The translations under genes were made by a program, and so were the position numbers. Source: Cycas panzhihuaensis (lineage: Eukaryota > Cycadophyta). From it: DNA of 64,000 bases. A model generated the notes under the pieces. It was not told the origin of the DNA, made no database searches, and was given only the letters and a program-made list of their open reading frames with translations. The stretch's first letter is position 1, and the number at the start of each line of letters is the position of its first letter. This document shows, one piece after another, positions 49,085 through 60,009 of this stretch. The DNA lies in contig CM041465.1 in assembly GCA_023213395.1 (NCBI GenBank), positions 243,047,741 through 243,111,740 of the forward strand, written 5' to 3'.

Positions 49085-49760
49085 AAAACCTTTTGATCCT
49101 ACTTTGTATCAGCAATTAGTTGGGAGTCTCATCTATCTCACTCATACTTGCCTGGACATCTCATATGCAGTAGGGATCTACTCCAGTATATGTCATAGCC
49201 TAAAGCATCTCATTGGAAACCAGCCACTAGGATACTCAAATATATTTGTGGCACTCATTAGTTTGGCCTTGAGTATAATAAGACTAAATCACCTATTCTA
49301 AAGGGATATACAGATGTTGATTGTGCTAGTTGCCAAGATACATGCCGTTCAACTTCAAGCTATTATTTTGATATAAACTCAGTTGTAATCTCATGAAGCT
49401 ATAAAAAGAAACCCACTATTGCCCTTTCCTCCACTGAAGAAGAATATAAAGTAGGTGTCCATTCTACAACTGAGTTGATTTATCTTAGAAGGATTCTCAC
49501 TGAGCTTGGACTTCAATAGACTTCACCAACCATTTTGTATTGTGATAATAAAAGTGTGTTGAAGATGACGAAGAATCCTATATTTCATGATAGAACCAAG
49601 CACATTGTGGTCCATCATCACTTCATCTGTGAGCATGTCTAAAACAGAGAAGTTAATCTTGCCTATCATCCTATTGAAGACCAGGTTACAGACATCTTTA
49701 CTAAAGCACTTGGTAAACCAAAGTTTAAATGGTTTAGATTTGACCTCAACATTTGAAGAA
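49085..49760 (+). pseudogene. Copia RNase H, broken
   Basis: YQQLVGSLIYLTHTCLDISY (49104-49163 region), GYTDVDCASCQDTCRSTSSY, IALSSTEEEYKVGVH, ILYCDNKSVLKM, NPIFHDRTKHIVV and DQVTDIFTKALGKPKF. These are the classic copia RNase H motifs. In-frame stops after VVIS and in the LGLQ helix. Confidence 0.86.
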
Positions 49761-49783
49761 ATGAAGTTGCTATTAAGGGAGGG

Positions 49784-50134
49784 TGTTAAAGCATTGTAAT
49801 ATCTCCTCCATTTCTTCTATTTTATATAAATTCATGATTATAATGTATTAATGGACCTTTTTATGTAATTAAATCACATTGGATAGTGAGGTTGGGTCCA
49901 CCTCTTGTGTCATTAAGTCAACGTATCCTAATGTATTGTAATCTTGGCAGATAGCTATAAATATTTCCCCACACCTTTGTACTACATATTGGATTCTGAT
50001 TAATGCAGAAGCTCTACCTAAGAGAGAGCCTACAGTGTGGTGAATTCACCCATACCATTGCATAATCATATGTCTTGCTTATTTTCTTGGTTTATTAAAT
50101 ATTTGTCAATAATTTGATTATTATACTTGAATCA
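49784..50134 (+). repeat. Copia 3' LTR (about 351 bp)
   Basis: Starts TGTTAAAGC directly after the polypurine tract 'aagggaggg'. The end at GAATCA (50134) is inferred from where similarity with Tat-like LTRs seems to begin, so it may be off by some bases. Confidence 0.65.
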
Positions 50135-53100
50135 AGGCATATGTATTTAGATCCTACTATTTTCTTAAATAGTGCTATGACTTCCCCCTTTGTTGAGTAA
50201 CTTTCGAGGTTTAGTTTGGGCAAAGGGGCATCCTTGGATTACCGAGTAGCCATGGATGGGCTTTCCTACCCTTAAGGTGAAAGAGAGGAGAGGAAAGGCC
50301 CCCTTTTGAGGAGGAGGCAAGAGGGTGATGGTTCCTTGTGGAAAGGAAACTTAGGAGCAAGAGGAAGGATGTGGTTGTGGAGGGAAAAAGGGGGAGGTTT
50401 GGCATGTATAGGGGCCAAACTTGAAGCACAAGACTTCTAGGGCTATCTTTAAGGTTACTTGAAGGGTTTACCTTTAAGGACTAGCCTTGATACAAGGCCT
50501 TACTTAGTTATGCTAAGGGTTTAGGTTCTTTCCCTTATTTTAATTATGAGATAATATTATGAAGTTAAGATCTTTGTTCTTAAGAAAAGAGCACATGTAA
50601 TTAAAAAACCCTCTCTTTTAGGCTCCCTCCTTTTTCTTTGTTCAAGAAATTAATTTAAGGAGATAAAAGAGAAAGAAGAGATAAATGATTTATATGACTT
50701 TTCTTTTTAATGTTTTCTTTTCAATGCAAAAGAAAATGCGTTTAATCACATAATGCTTCCCCAACCTTATCCCTATGTGCATGCACATATGCAAGATACA
50801 AAGAGATAATGGCTATAAAAGGAGGATTCCTTTCTTAATCTATCCTTTTCTTTACAAAAATAAAGTGCATCTATTCATACCACCTTCCTATGCGCATGCA
50901 TGTACATGAGATGAGAAAGGGGAAAGAGAGTACATGTATGATGCATTCAATGTAAAGCAAAAGAGTTAATTCAAAGTTCTACTTATGCTTTTATGAGTGC
51001 ATGCAAATGGAATAGAAGAGATCTTTCTTATTCTATTCTTTTCATGAAAGAGAGGAAGAAGAAAGATAGGAGTGCATGCATATGTGGATTTCCTTTTCTG
51101 AAAGGGGAATAAAAGGAGGAAAAGAAGAGGGTTTGTGAGGAATGCACCCGGAAATATGTTGGTTGATGAGGTGACGCACTCCTTGCTTTTATGCCTTCTT
51201 CACTAACAGTTCCACACTTCAAATCATAGAAAATGTTATAGGTGAAGCCATGGAAGGGGTTACCTTACCTTCTCCAAAATGTTTGTAAAGTAAAGAAACT
51301 AAAAATGAAACAATTCTTAAAAGAAAATGAAGAAGAAGTAAATATGAAAAAGGAGAACCATACCTCTTTGTTATAACACAGCTCTGCTTACCTTAGAGGA
51401 TGCCTTACCTTGTGCATAATCGAACCCTCATAAATAATAAACATGTGAATACATGCATATAATTATTTGTGCATGTCTCACCAAAGTGGAAATAAAGTTT
51501 ACCTTGTGCGATGAAAGAAGAAAGGAAAAATATTGATAAATAGTATGTTATTTCCTTTATATACAATGATATTTTCATGCAACCATGAGAAAAAGTGGGG
51601 TTGAAATAGGAGAGGATGATAGCCTCAGAATGGCTAGTCCCTATAAATAAAACACCTCCTAGAGGGTTGGGTCTCATATGGGCAACACAAGTAATGACTT
51701 ATGGTTTAAGAAAGAAAGTGCATGTAAAGATTTGAAGAGTGTCATAAAAGCTGTGAAAGTTGTAAAAGTTGCAAACATTACTAAAGTTGCAAAAGTTGAA
51801 AAAGGTTGCAAAATGAAATAATAAAGGTGATGCACAATAGTTAGCCAAGCATAGCATGCATATGATAAAAGAGAGCAAGGTAAAATGTTACAAGTATTAC
51901 AATGTTGCACATGTATATGAGTCACACCCTATAAAGTTTGTCAACCTAAGTAGTGGGTATGGAGCAAAAGAGACTTGGGAAGAAGGGGTTGCCCTAGGAG
52001 AGGCTGTTATGAGAGTTGAAACTCTAGTTGTATGTACTTCTCTTCCCTTCCCAAATAGTCCAAAACCTGGCCTACTATTAGCTAGTAGAAACCTACAGAT
52101 GGAAAAATAATGGAAAAGTAAGAAAAGAGAGTTTACCCATCTTTGCCCAATAAATATGGGAGAAAAATATATGGTCATGACAATGCAAATGAATGAAATT
52201 AGAAGAAAACTAGATCTAAGAGGGAAATAATGGAAGAAAACCTACTTTCAACCATTAAAACTTGCTCAAATCAAAAGTTACCTTGCAACCAAAGGGGATG
52301 GTGTCGAAAAACATGTTTTTCTTAGTGAAGTATACCCTTTTTGGAGAAGGGAAGAGCCTTTAATCTAAGAGAAATAACTATTGTTGCTTTATTGAGTATG
52401 AAAGGAAAATGATCTCACTAAAAGAGGCTTGGTTCATACCTACAAGCTAGGGTTTTTACCCTATCAAACTGGAGTGGAAGAAAGAAAGAGAAGAGAGGAG
52501 AAGAGAGCATTTTTTTTTATCATAAGAGAGTAAAAATGAGTTTAAAATTTTGTTTTTATGTTATAATTAGGTTTTCAGAGTAGTTAAGGTTTGGTTTAGG
52601 TAGGAAGAGACCCTCTTCCATGTGTCAGATTCATAATAAATGTGAACCTGGCCATTTTTTGGCTATGATAACTAATGAACAATCATTCCTTGGCAAACTT
52701 TACGATACTGTAAATATTAATGTGGTACTACGAAGATTGACATGATGCAAAGAAAACAAAGGGAAAAATAAAAAGGACCTAGGGAGTCCCATAAAAGATC
52801 AATCCTAGAGTGCAAAAGATAAAGGTTGGTGGACTGGTAAGGTCTTTTAGGGGCTCTAAGTAGTGGTTGGGCTTGGCAATGTGTGGTGAAGGCCAAGCAC
52901 CAATAAAGATGTAAAAGCATAGGTGAGTAAGTAAGTTAAGACCCACCCTAGGGGTCATACAACAAGCTAGAAGAGAGTCAAGGTGGGCTACAAAGGCCCA
53001 TGGGTACTCGTAAACTCTACGGAGGTGTTTCTTGGAGCTATGTGGTGCTATAGGACCATGTTCCTAGGTCATCATAAGCTAAAATATAGTCACAAGCAAG

Positions 53101-53270
53101 TATTAGACAAGCAAACTAGGTAGGAAGACAAACTATATAACCAAATCATGCTATTAGGACCATAGATGTACCTCATCATGCCATAAAGATAAATAGGATA
53201 AGGGATAAGGATGCATGCTTGTACTTACTTGAGGGTTACTACTATTACCCATTCTCGGTGGATGGGAAAC
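50135..53270 (-). repeat. TC 3' LTR, left end missing
   Basis: 'aatagtgctatgacttcccc' at about 50159 matches TB 21913. In element orientation it begins TGTTTCCCAT. 9-base repeats at 51745-51815. U3 unit near 52685-52740. Confidence 0.72.
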
Positions 53271-53282
53271 ACTACCCTCTTA
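53271..53282 (-). other. TC polypurine tract
   Basis: Minus strand 'ctaagagggtag' before TGTTTCC. Confidence 0.65.
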
Positions 53283-53769
53283 GTAGTAGAACCTCATTGC
53301 TTGGGAGCGTATGATGATGGTGAATGTTGTCGACACAGAAAGATTCAGTATCATCTACCTTATAAGTATGTCATTGTCCAAGGGGAGTGGCGAATGCCAT
53401 GATGGATCACATGGACAGAAGTAGAGATGAAGTGGAATAAAGGTTGCCTATACGTTGCCTAAGAGTATGGTATAAAGGAATGAGGGGATGGGGGGCTTAC
53501 CCCCATTGCCTGTATGTGCAATGTGAATGCTCCATAGAATGAAAATATAGTCAAAGGTGAATGCAAACTAGAAACCTATAAATATGAAGTGTCAATATAT
53601 AAAAGAATCATGCCACAAATGGTATGATAATAGAGTAAAGAAACATATTAGTGGTTTCCATAGTTTAACCTCATTAGTGGCCTATTTTCAAAGGTACCGA
53701 TGAGACTGGCCAACGGTGTAAGAAGAAGGTTAGCCTATAGGCTCAGCAACGAATCACCTAGAGGAGGGT

Positions 53770-54166
53770 GGAAATGCTCTAAGATGTAGAAAATGAGACT
53801 ATCTGCCTCAACATTATGACCTTAAGGGATATATTGGATATCCACAGAGGAGAAGAGGGATAGCAATGACTTAGCAGTCAATGCAAGGAACCTCAATTAT
53901 GGGTAACAAACTTGGTAAACCTAGGTTACCTGTGACATGATAATCTAAGAGTCATAATGAAGGATAATGGGGCCATGGTGGAAGTGAAGTGCATCAATAA
54001 GGGCTTTAATAATGATTGTGTATTCAGCCTCATTATTTGTAGCCTCCAGTAAATAGACTCTAGAATGCATGTAGTCATTTCTAGAGGGTTTGTGGAGGAT
54101 CAACTTGGCTATAAAGGGTTTGGGGTTGTTGTGACTACCAGCATCAATAAAGATAAGTAGAACCAT
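53770..54166 (-). pseudogene. TC second RNase H (archaeal-type), broken
   Basis: LLIFIDAGSHNNPKP (Asp kept), NNEAEYTIIIKAL (Glu kept), LHYDS (Asp kept) and VEADSLIFYIL near 53785-53800 (last Asp kept). All four catalytic residues survive, unlike T1 and TB, although a stop follows the DS motif and the GG of the first motif is AG. Confidence 0.72.
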
Positions 54167-55379
54167 GGCAAAAGAAAGAGGGCTTAGATCAAGTTACAAA
54201 GAAAATTAGTAACAACCATGTCAAGGTGAGACAAGGTGGTAATCAGGCTATAATAACTTAGAATAATTGGATATATGAGGCATAAGAGGATAGGAGAGCC
54301 CTGGTGATAGGCTACTAGGCTCACAGAGGGCCTACCGAGTGAAAGAGATGAGAGTGGATGCTGAAATATGCTCTTTCAGTGCTCTTAGGGGTATGATAGG
54401 GCCAACGAGGTCTTGGAAGAGGGAGGAGCTCTCCCCTAGAGTCTTGGGGGCTCGAATAGATGGAAAAAACAAATTCAAGACATCGAAATAAGCTAAAAGA
54501 GTATAAACATAAGTAGGTTTTGGAGAGGTGTAAAAATCAAGATGACAAAGCCTCCAGTAATTTGAAGAAACATGTCGTAAATTCACAGAGAAGGTCAAAA
54601 GGAGACCCCAGGGGAACAATAGGGTTTAACCCTTAACAAAGAAAGGGATATAAATAAAAAAAGGATCCTAAGGGTTGTCCTCTCAGGGGAAAAGGAGGTG
54701 GTACCTTAGAAGGCCCCATGAATAAAAGGGGTGATAGGGGCAAAAATTGATCTCATTTTCATAGGCCTCTCATACAATCTAGAGCCCTTCCATCTAAGAA
54801 GCAAGGCTTTGCTACCCTTCATGAGTGTACACCAAGAGATCTAGCCATTGGATCTTGATGAGGAGATAATCATTAGCATCAGGACAATGATATGGCAACG
54901 ATCAGGTTAGACCTGGTGAGTGGATCTTGCCCTAAGTCTTTCTTTTAGTCATTTCAATTTAATACTCATTTTTATGAATTTGGGCCCCGTAAGGGCCATA
55001 AGGACCTTCTGGAGCCTATTAGAAGCCTGGGGAAGGGGAGGACTAGGGCATTAGGCAGCCCTAGTCCCAGTGGACCAAGCTTGGTCCATCGAAATAAATT
55101 TTTTTGGATTTTTAGGGCCACCTCCCTCCCCCATAGTATTTATCACAGTGCTATGAAGTTTGTGGAGGGGCCCATAGAGGGCCCAAATAATCTCAATAGT
55201 ACCTATATCAATATCTGTAATACCATAAATATTAACGTGGGGTGGAGACTAGCTCAAGGAAAAAGAAAGAAATTGACTTGATAGGATGGATTTTCTTAGT
55301 TTAGGGTGACTTAGGATATCTAAAGGGAGGGATGAGACATGGTAGTGAGGGAGGGATGATTGACTAGTGATTTGGTGAT
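54167..55379. other. TC spacer between second RNase H and antisense gene
   Basis: Matches the TB spacer, including 'gatgaggagataatcatt' near 54857. 'gaagtttgtggaggg' near 55152 resembles the U3 repeat unit. No gene. Confidence 0.5.
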
Positions 55380-55920
55380 TGTTTGCAAGTAGTTCTTGCA
55401 GTAGATAATTGTGAGAATATAGGTATGGCTATGATGAGCTTCATCAAGATGATGAGTTAGTAGGAGAGGATCACCTTGTGGTGCTATAAGCTACTAAAGG
55501 TGATTAGGATGCCATAGTATGCACTTGATCAGAGGTTATCAGTAGATATTGTATCTCATTAGAATAGGAGGAGGTGCATATTTCATCTCCCACAGGTGGG
55601 AGATATTACTATCACTCCAAGAGATATTAAGAGGATATCAAGAGTGCCAGTTGGGGGTACACCAGCTTCCTTGGGCACCCTAGCCAACACAGATGTTGTT
55701 CATTAGGAAGCAGCTAGGTTCTTTACTAGGAGGAGTAGATGGGACTGCAGGGGAGTATCAGTGTAGGCTTTGGTCCTATCCAGAGTTCCTTGAGTGAGAA
55801 AACTCATCACACTGGCTATTCTATTCTAGATATCCCAGAAATAGAATTACAGAGACATACCTGATAGTTGGATGACTACCATATGACAATGTGAGGCCAG
55901 AGAGAGATTTGACTAGGTTG
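55380..55920 (+). pseudogene. TC antisense plant-mobile-domain-like gene, cut off
   Basis: Reads, with stops, YKLLKVIRMP, YALDQRLSVDIVSH, CIFHLPQVGDITITPRDIKR and VPVGGTPASLGTLA. Collinear with T1 8700-8900, then continuing to about 55915 in line with T1 9115. It ends where the T2 LTR starts. GGTTG (55916-55920) should be the T2 target duplication. Confidence 0.65.
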
Positions 55921-56467
55921 TGTTTCTTGGATACTGAGAATGGAAATTGGTGACTCAACTTAGGTAAGTTTAAGTATGCTTCTATCTTCTCTTGTGTTAG
56001 TTCTAGAAACAGTCAATAGAGGCACATTACCTGCATTGCATTCTAATTGGTTGATTGCATGATCACTATGTGTTGTTTTCTTTACTATATTGCATCTCAA
56101 CACTTTTTTGGCCTATGACGACTTAGGATACACATCCCATGTCACTCCACAACCCTCTGCCATAATCTCCACGATGTCCCCAAGTACCTTTTGGCTTCTA
56201 TAGCCCATATCAGATAACTCATTTATGCGACATGACCCCTAACATCTCGCCCAGGTCTAGTCATCGCCCCGTATCTACCTTTTGTCTCTTTTTGGGAGTC
56301 TTTGGCCATCATTTCCTACTTGTTGTGGTCCCATTAGGTCCCATAATCCCCTTTTCTACCTGCATACTATAGCATACTACTTAGGGTCTAGGATTCTCCC
56401 CTTTTTAGGAGCTCCCAGGCTCCTGCACTTTCCCTTTTATTTTGCTTTTGGCTGCACCATTGTAAAC

Positions 56468-56530
56468 TTTGTGGTACTACTACAAACTTCGCAGTACCAC
56501 TATAAACTTTATGGTACCACTAAGTTTACC
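56468..56530 (+). promoter_or_regulatory. 20-bp tandem repeat in T2 U3
   Basis: Three units close to 'tataaactttatggtaccac' followed by a partial inverted unit (taagtttaccata). The equivalent sites in T1, TB and TC LTRs keep the same words. Possibly an enhancer-like array; this is inference. Confidence 0.5.
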
Positions 56531-56654
56531 ATAGGGTGACTATTCATAACGTTTTTTTTTTTTAACTGGACATGGCTAATTTTGCATTAATTACAAAATT
56601 ACCACATGGTAGCAAGCTAATTCTTGCCTAGGGTGAAATGTAATCGCTTGCTGA

Positions 56655-57296
56655 TGTTAGATATTGTGATAACAATTATGGGGCTAAAATTATGGCATGT
56701 TTTCGATGCAGTTTCTCCCCCTAATCTCTCTTGGGGGTTCCAAGGGGGGCAGCCCCCTTGGATAGGGGGGTGCGGGGGGCATGGAACGCCCCCCACTAGG
56801 AGGGGGTTCAGGGGCGATAGCCCTTGACTCGAAAAATTAGCCATGTAAACCTTATCAAAATGTAAAGAGAATTAGGGTCGTTCGATACAAATACCCTAGA
56901 TTCTATAGTTGAGATTTAGGTCTTGGATGTTCCTCATATGTAGCCCATTTTAAGGCTTTTTCTTATTATGTTATAATGTAATACAATGTACTGTGATGAG
57001 GGCAGTGGCTAGTTGTTGTTTTTGAGAGTACTCTACTACTGAGATGTACTGTTTCTCCATTCTACAATAATAAAGATCGATACCTTTCCTGTGTGGATGT
57101 TTCCCTAGTACACTACTAGGGTTTTACCACATTATATTAGGTACACATGTGATGTTTAACTTTCATTTTCATGTTATTATATAATCTCTAATTTTAGAAC
57201 TTGCATGTAATTTTAAGTTTTAATTTCTGTAACTAGTTGTAAGAATGCAATAGATCTTAGTGGCGGTTAAAGGGTTGGGATCTTGTATTCTCAACA
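56655..57296. mobile_element. Probable solo LTR inside the T2 LTR (642 bp)
   Basis: Begins TGTTAGATAT and ends TTCTCAACA, giving TGTT/AACA ends. T1 sequence continues on both sides, so it is an insertion. GCTGA before and ACTAA after would be a target duplication that differs by two G-to-A changes. A GC-rich hairpin-forming stretch (about 56735-56825) and AATAAA near 57068 are typical of some plant copia LTRs. No internal domain or partner LTR, hence solo. Confidence 0.6.
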
Positions 57297-59851
57297 ACTA
57301 AGCTAGGGTTATGTTTAAAAACCCAAAATCCACCTCATTCCACCCTCTTCTCATTCATTTTTCTCTACTCTCTTCTCCAAAAATGGCCTATAATATATTC
57401 TAACTCTGTTGCACTTATCTTACAACCTGGCTATCAACTCTTACAGCCCAGGAAATGTAGGTTGCAGGTCTGCAACAAGGCTGGATGAAGGAGAATCATG
57501 CTCCAAACATCCTACCATGCTCCAGGCCTCATCTTGTTCATAGTTTTGCTCTCCATCCACTGCACTATAAGGGTTTCCTCTAACAAACCCCAAGGTATCT
57601 TCCTCTTCACCTAGTCTACTAGGTAGATCTACCCCACATCCGCCTTTACCAGGTATTTTTACATCAGTTTTTATTTCTCCTCTAATAGAACAAGTGCTCT
57701 TTTATTAATCCTTCTTACATTAAGTTTTCTTCTTACTTTTTCCATTATATTGGGAGGTAAACCCTCACTCTTATTAGCCTACCGACATCTTTCTCTTAAC
57801 TTTCTTTGGGTTTTCTTAAGGAGGCAGTATAGAAAGAGGTGTATAGAGAGTGAAAGGTGTCTTAGGTAGGGTTCTGCATCTAACATGCCTTCTCCTCAAG
57901 GGAAGCCCCCTTCTCTCCTTCCTTTTCCCTCTCCATACCTTCCTTGATTCCCCAGGAAACTGTTGAGGTAGAGATCTCTACTAGTAGTAGCATAGCTAGC
58001 CTTTTTCTACATTTATAACTAGCCACCAAAGATCTTACACAACTTGGTTTCTAGCCCTATATTATACCTCTTCAGTTCAAGGGCTAGTTCTTGCAGAAAC
58101 TTGCAAAAGTTACACTTTGCAGCTTTTGTAATATTTATAACTTTTGTAACTCTTTTGCCACTTTTATCTTCATTCACAAAAATTTGTTTGCACTTGTTAC
58201 CAAGCTATTTTACTCTCTTTAGCCATTAGCTTAGTGCTTAGGGATCGTATGGAGTATTTCAGATTGAGAGGATTAGCCATTCCAAGGCTACCCGCTTTTC
58301 TCCTTCTCATCCTCCCTTTCCACATCACACAATTGGTTGTGCATGCAAAATAAGGAATAGTATTAACATTGAATACTTTTATTATTTAATATATACTCAT
58401 GAGTTTATTGTTTCATCTCCTTTACTTTTAAAGGGGATATACATATATAGCTATATTTCCTTGCATGTACTTGCTCATGTATGCATTTGGTACCCCTAGG
58501 GAAAGGGCAAGCTTTGATTGTATAGGTTTCTTGCATTTGGAGTAAGCAGGAATCTTCATCCCAAGTACACTCCCCTTTTGTTTAGTGGTTACTTTTGTGA
58601 TGTTCTAAAATCATAAGTAAAATCATTCTATCATTTCCATTTCCTTTCTTTGCACTCTCCTTTTATTTTGGTTTTGGGGGAAGGTAAGGAAGCCCCCCTT
58701 TTCCATTGGCATCCTTTCCACTATGCCACCTACAGTAAGAAGAAGAGTTAGGATTGTGGAAGAAGTGAGGGTAAAGCTACTCCAACCACCAAGTTCCTGG
58801 GTATGTTCCTTTACCTCATTTTCTCTACTCTTGTCCTTCCTTTCCCCCTTTTTAGTATACCCCTAGGAAAAAGGAAAGGAAAACAAAGGATTGTGTTGCT
58901 TTATGCTCTACTGGTTATTTTGGCTTGCTTATCTAGGTCACATAGTTGAGATTTAGTCAACCTACACTGGTAGATGCTTCTTTTTTACCACACACTCACT
59001 TGTGCCTCCCTTTATTCAAACCTTCACCCTTACCAAAGCTTAGGTAAGGTGGGTTAGGCACTCATCCATCCATATTCTTGTGTCTCCCTCACATATCATT
59101 AAGTAGATTTGCCTCTCTTGCTTGAACTCTTTGCCTTCTTAATAATCTGGCTGCTTTCTTTTCCTTGAAAATAAAAGAATAAAGAGAGTGAGGCTATATT
59201 TGGAGAGAGAGAGTATATTGTTTCTTTTAAAGTTATTTCTTGCAAACATGAGCACGACACTTTTATCCCACACCTCCTTATCATACAATGAAAACAAGCA
59301 TAAGAACAACATACTTTGCCTACCCCTCATACCTAAAACTTCCTTAGGTGTGGTGCCTTGAGAATACCTCCTCTCAAGATTACTTTTCCTTACCACTAGC
59401 AAGACCTCTTTAGTTCTACCCTTTGGTCTTTGCTTAGTTTGTTAAACCAACCTCTGTTTTGTTTCCTCATGTTGTAAGCTTCCCTAGGGTTATGCGTGAG
59501 TTTCCTTCCATTCTCGTTAAGGCTTATTTCACTCATCGTCTCTTCATATGAGAATATGTTCTCTCACTTTCTTCGTCCCTCCTTCGGCCATCTAGGACAT
59601 GAGGGCCCCTTTGAGGTTACTCAAGAAACTGACGAGATCCCTCTTCCACCTGTTACTTTGAATCAACGAGGAGTTACCTGAAAGGAGTTTGTGTGCCATT
59701 TGTAGGTCCTCAAACCTATGTTTTGACACATAAACACACTTTATGGGTGATCTCTTTCCCTTGTTCTTATAGGTCCATAGTCACCCAAGTTGTTAGTAGT
59801 GTAAACTTGACCTCGCTCAAGTTTGGTGACCCCCCAGAATTGTGATTCCAC

Positions 59852-59869
59852 TAGCGACCATACTAGGGA
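59852..59869 (+). other. T2 primer-binding site
   Basis: 'tagcgaccatactaggga', from an expected TGG-initial site; matches T1 (18153-18170) in 15 of 18 positions. Confidence 0.7.
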
Positions 59870-60009
59870 CTCGTCAGTAAGGGATTAATCCTTTCTCCTT
59901 GATTTGTTGGTGCTACCTCCTTTTCAGTAGTTTTTCTCTATTTGTTGGGTAGCCCTCAATGCTTGTCACCTTACCATCTCCTTTTTCTTCTAATCTTTAG
60001 GAGGAACTT

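Larger units (their letters stand above)
48143..50134 (+). mobile_element. 3' part of a Ty1/copia element
   Basis: RT and RNase H of the copia type followed by a polypurine tract and a 3' LTR. gag, protease, integrase and 5' LTR are missing. The left edge is an abrupt join to the chromovirus leader. The right edge leads into the TC LTR, whose first 145 or so bases are absent. So copia probably inserted in that LTR and the other flank was later deleted. Confidence 0.82.
50135..55920 (-). mobile_element. TC: 3' part of a third Tat-like element
   Basis: LTR (50135-53270), polypurine tract, second RNase H, spacer and the beginning of the antisense gene, as in T1 and TB. The left LTR edge is cut by copia, the right part by T2 at 55921. 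TC is closer to TB than to T1 by eye: shared wording near 52300-53650 and 23900-25340. Confidence 0.75.
55921..59850 (+). repeat. T2 5' LTR (3930 bp, with a solo LTR inside)
   Basis: Starts TGTTTCTTGG like the T1 5' LTR and ends GATTCCA. Without the 642-bp insertion it is about 3.28 kb, close to T1's 3250. It contains three tandem copies of the U3 unit at 56468-56530 and 9-base repeats at 58095-58170. Confidence 0.82.
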
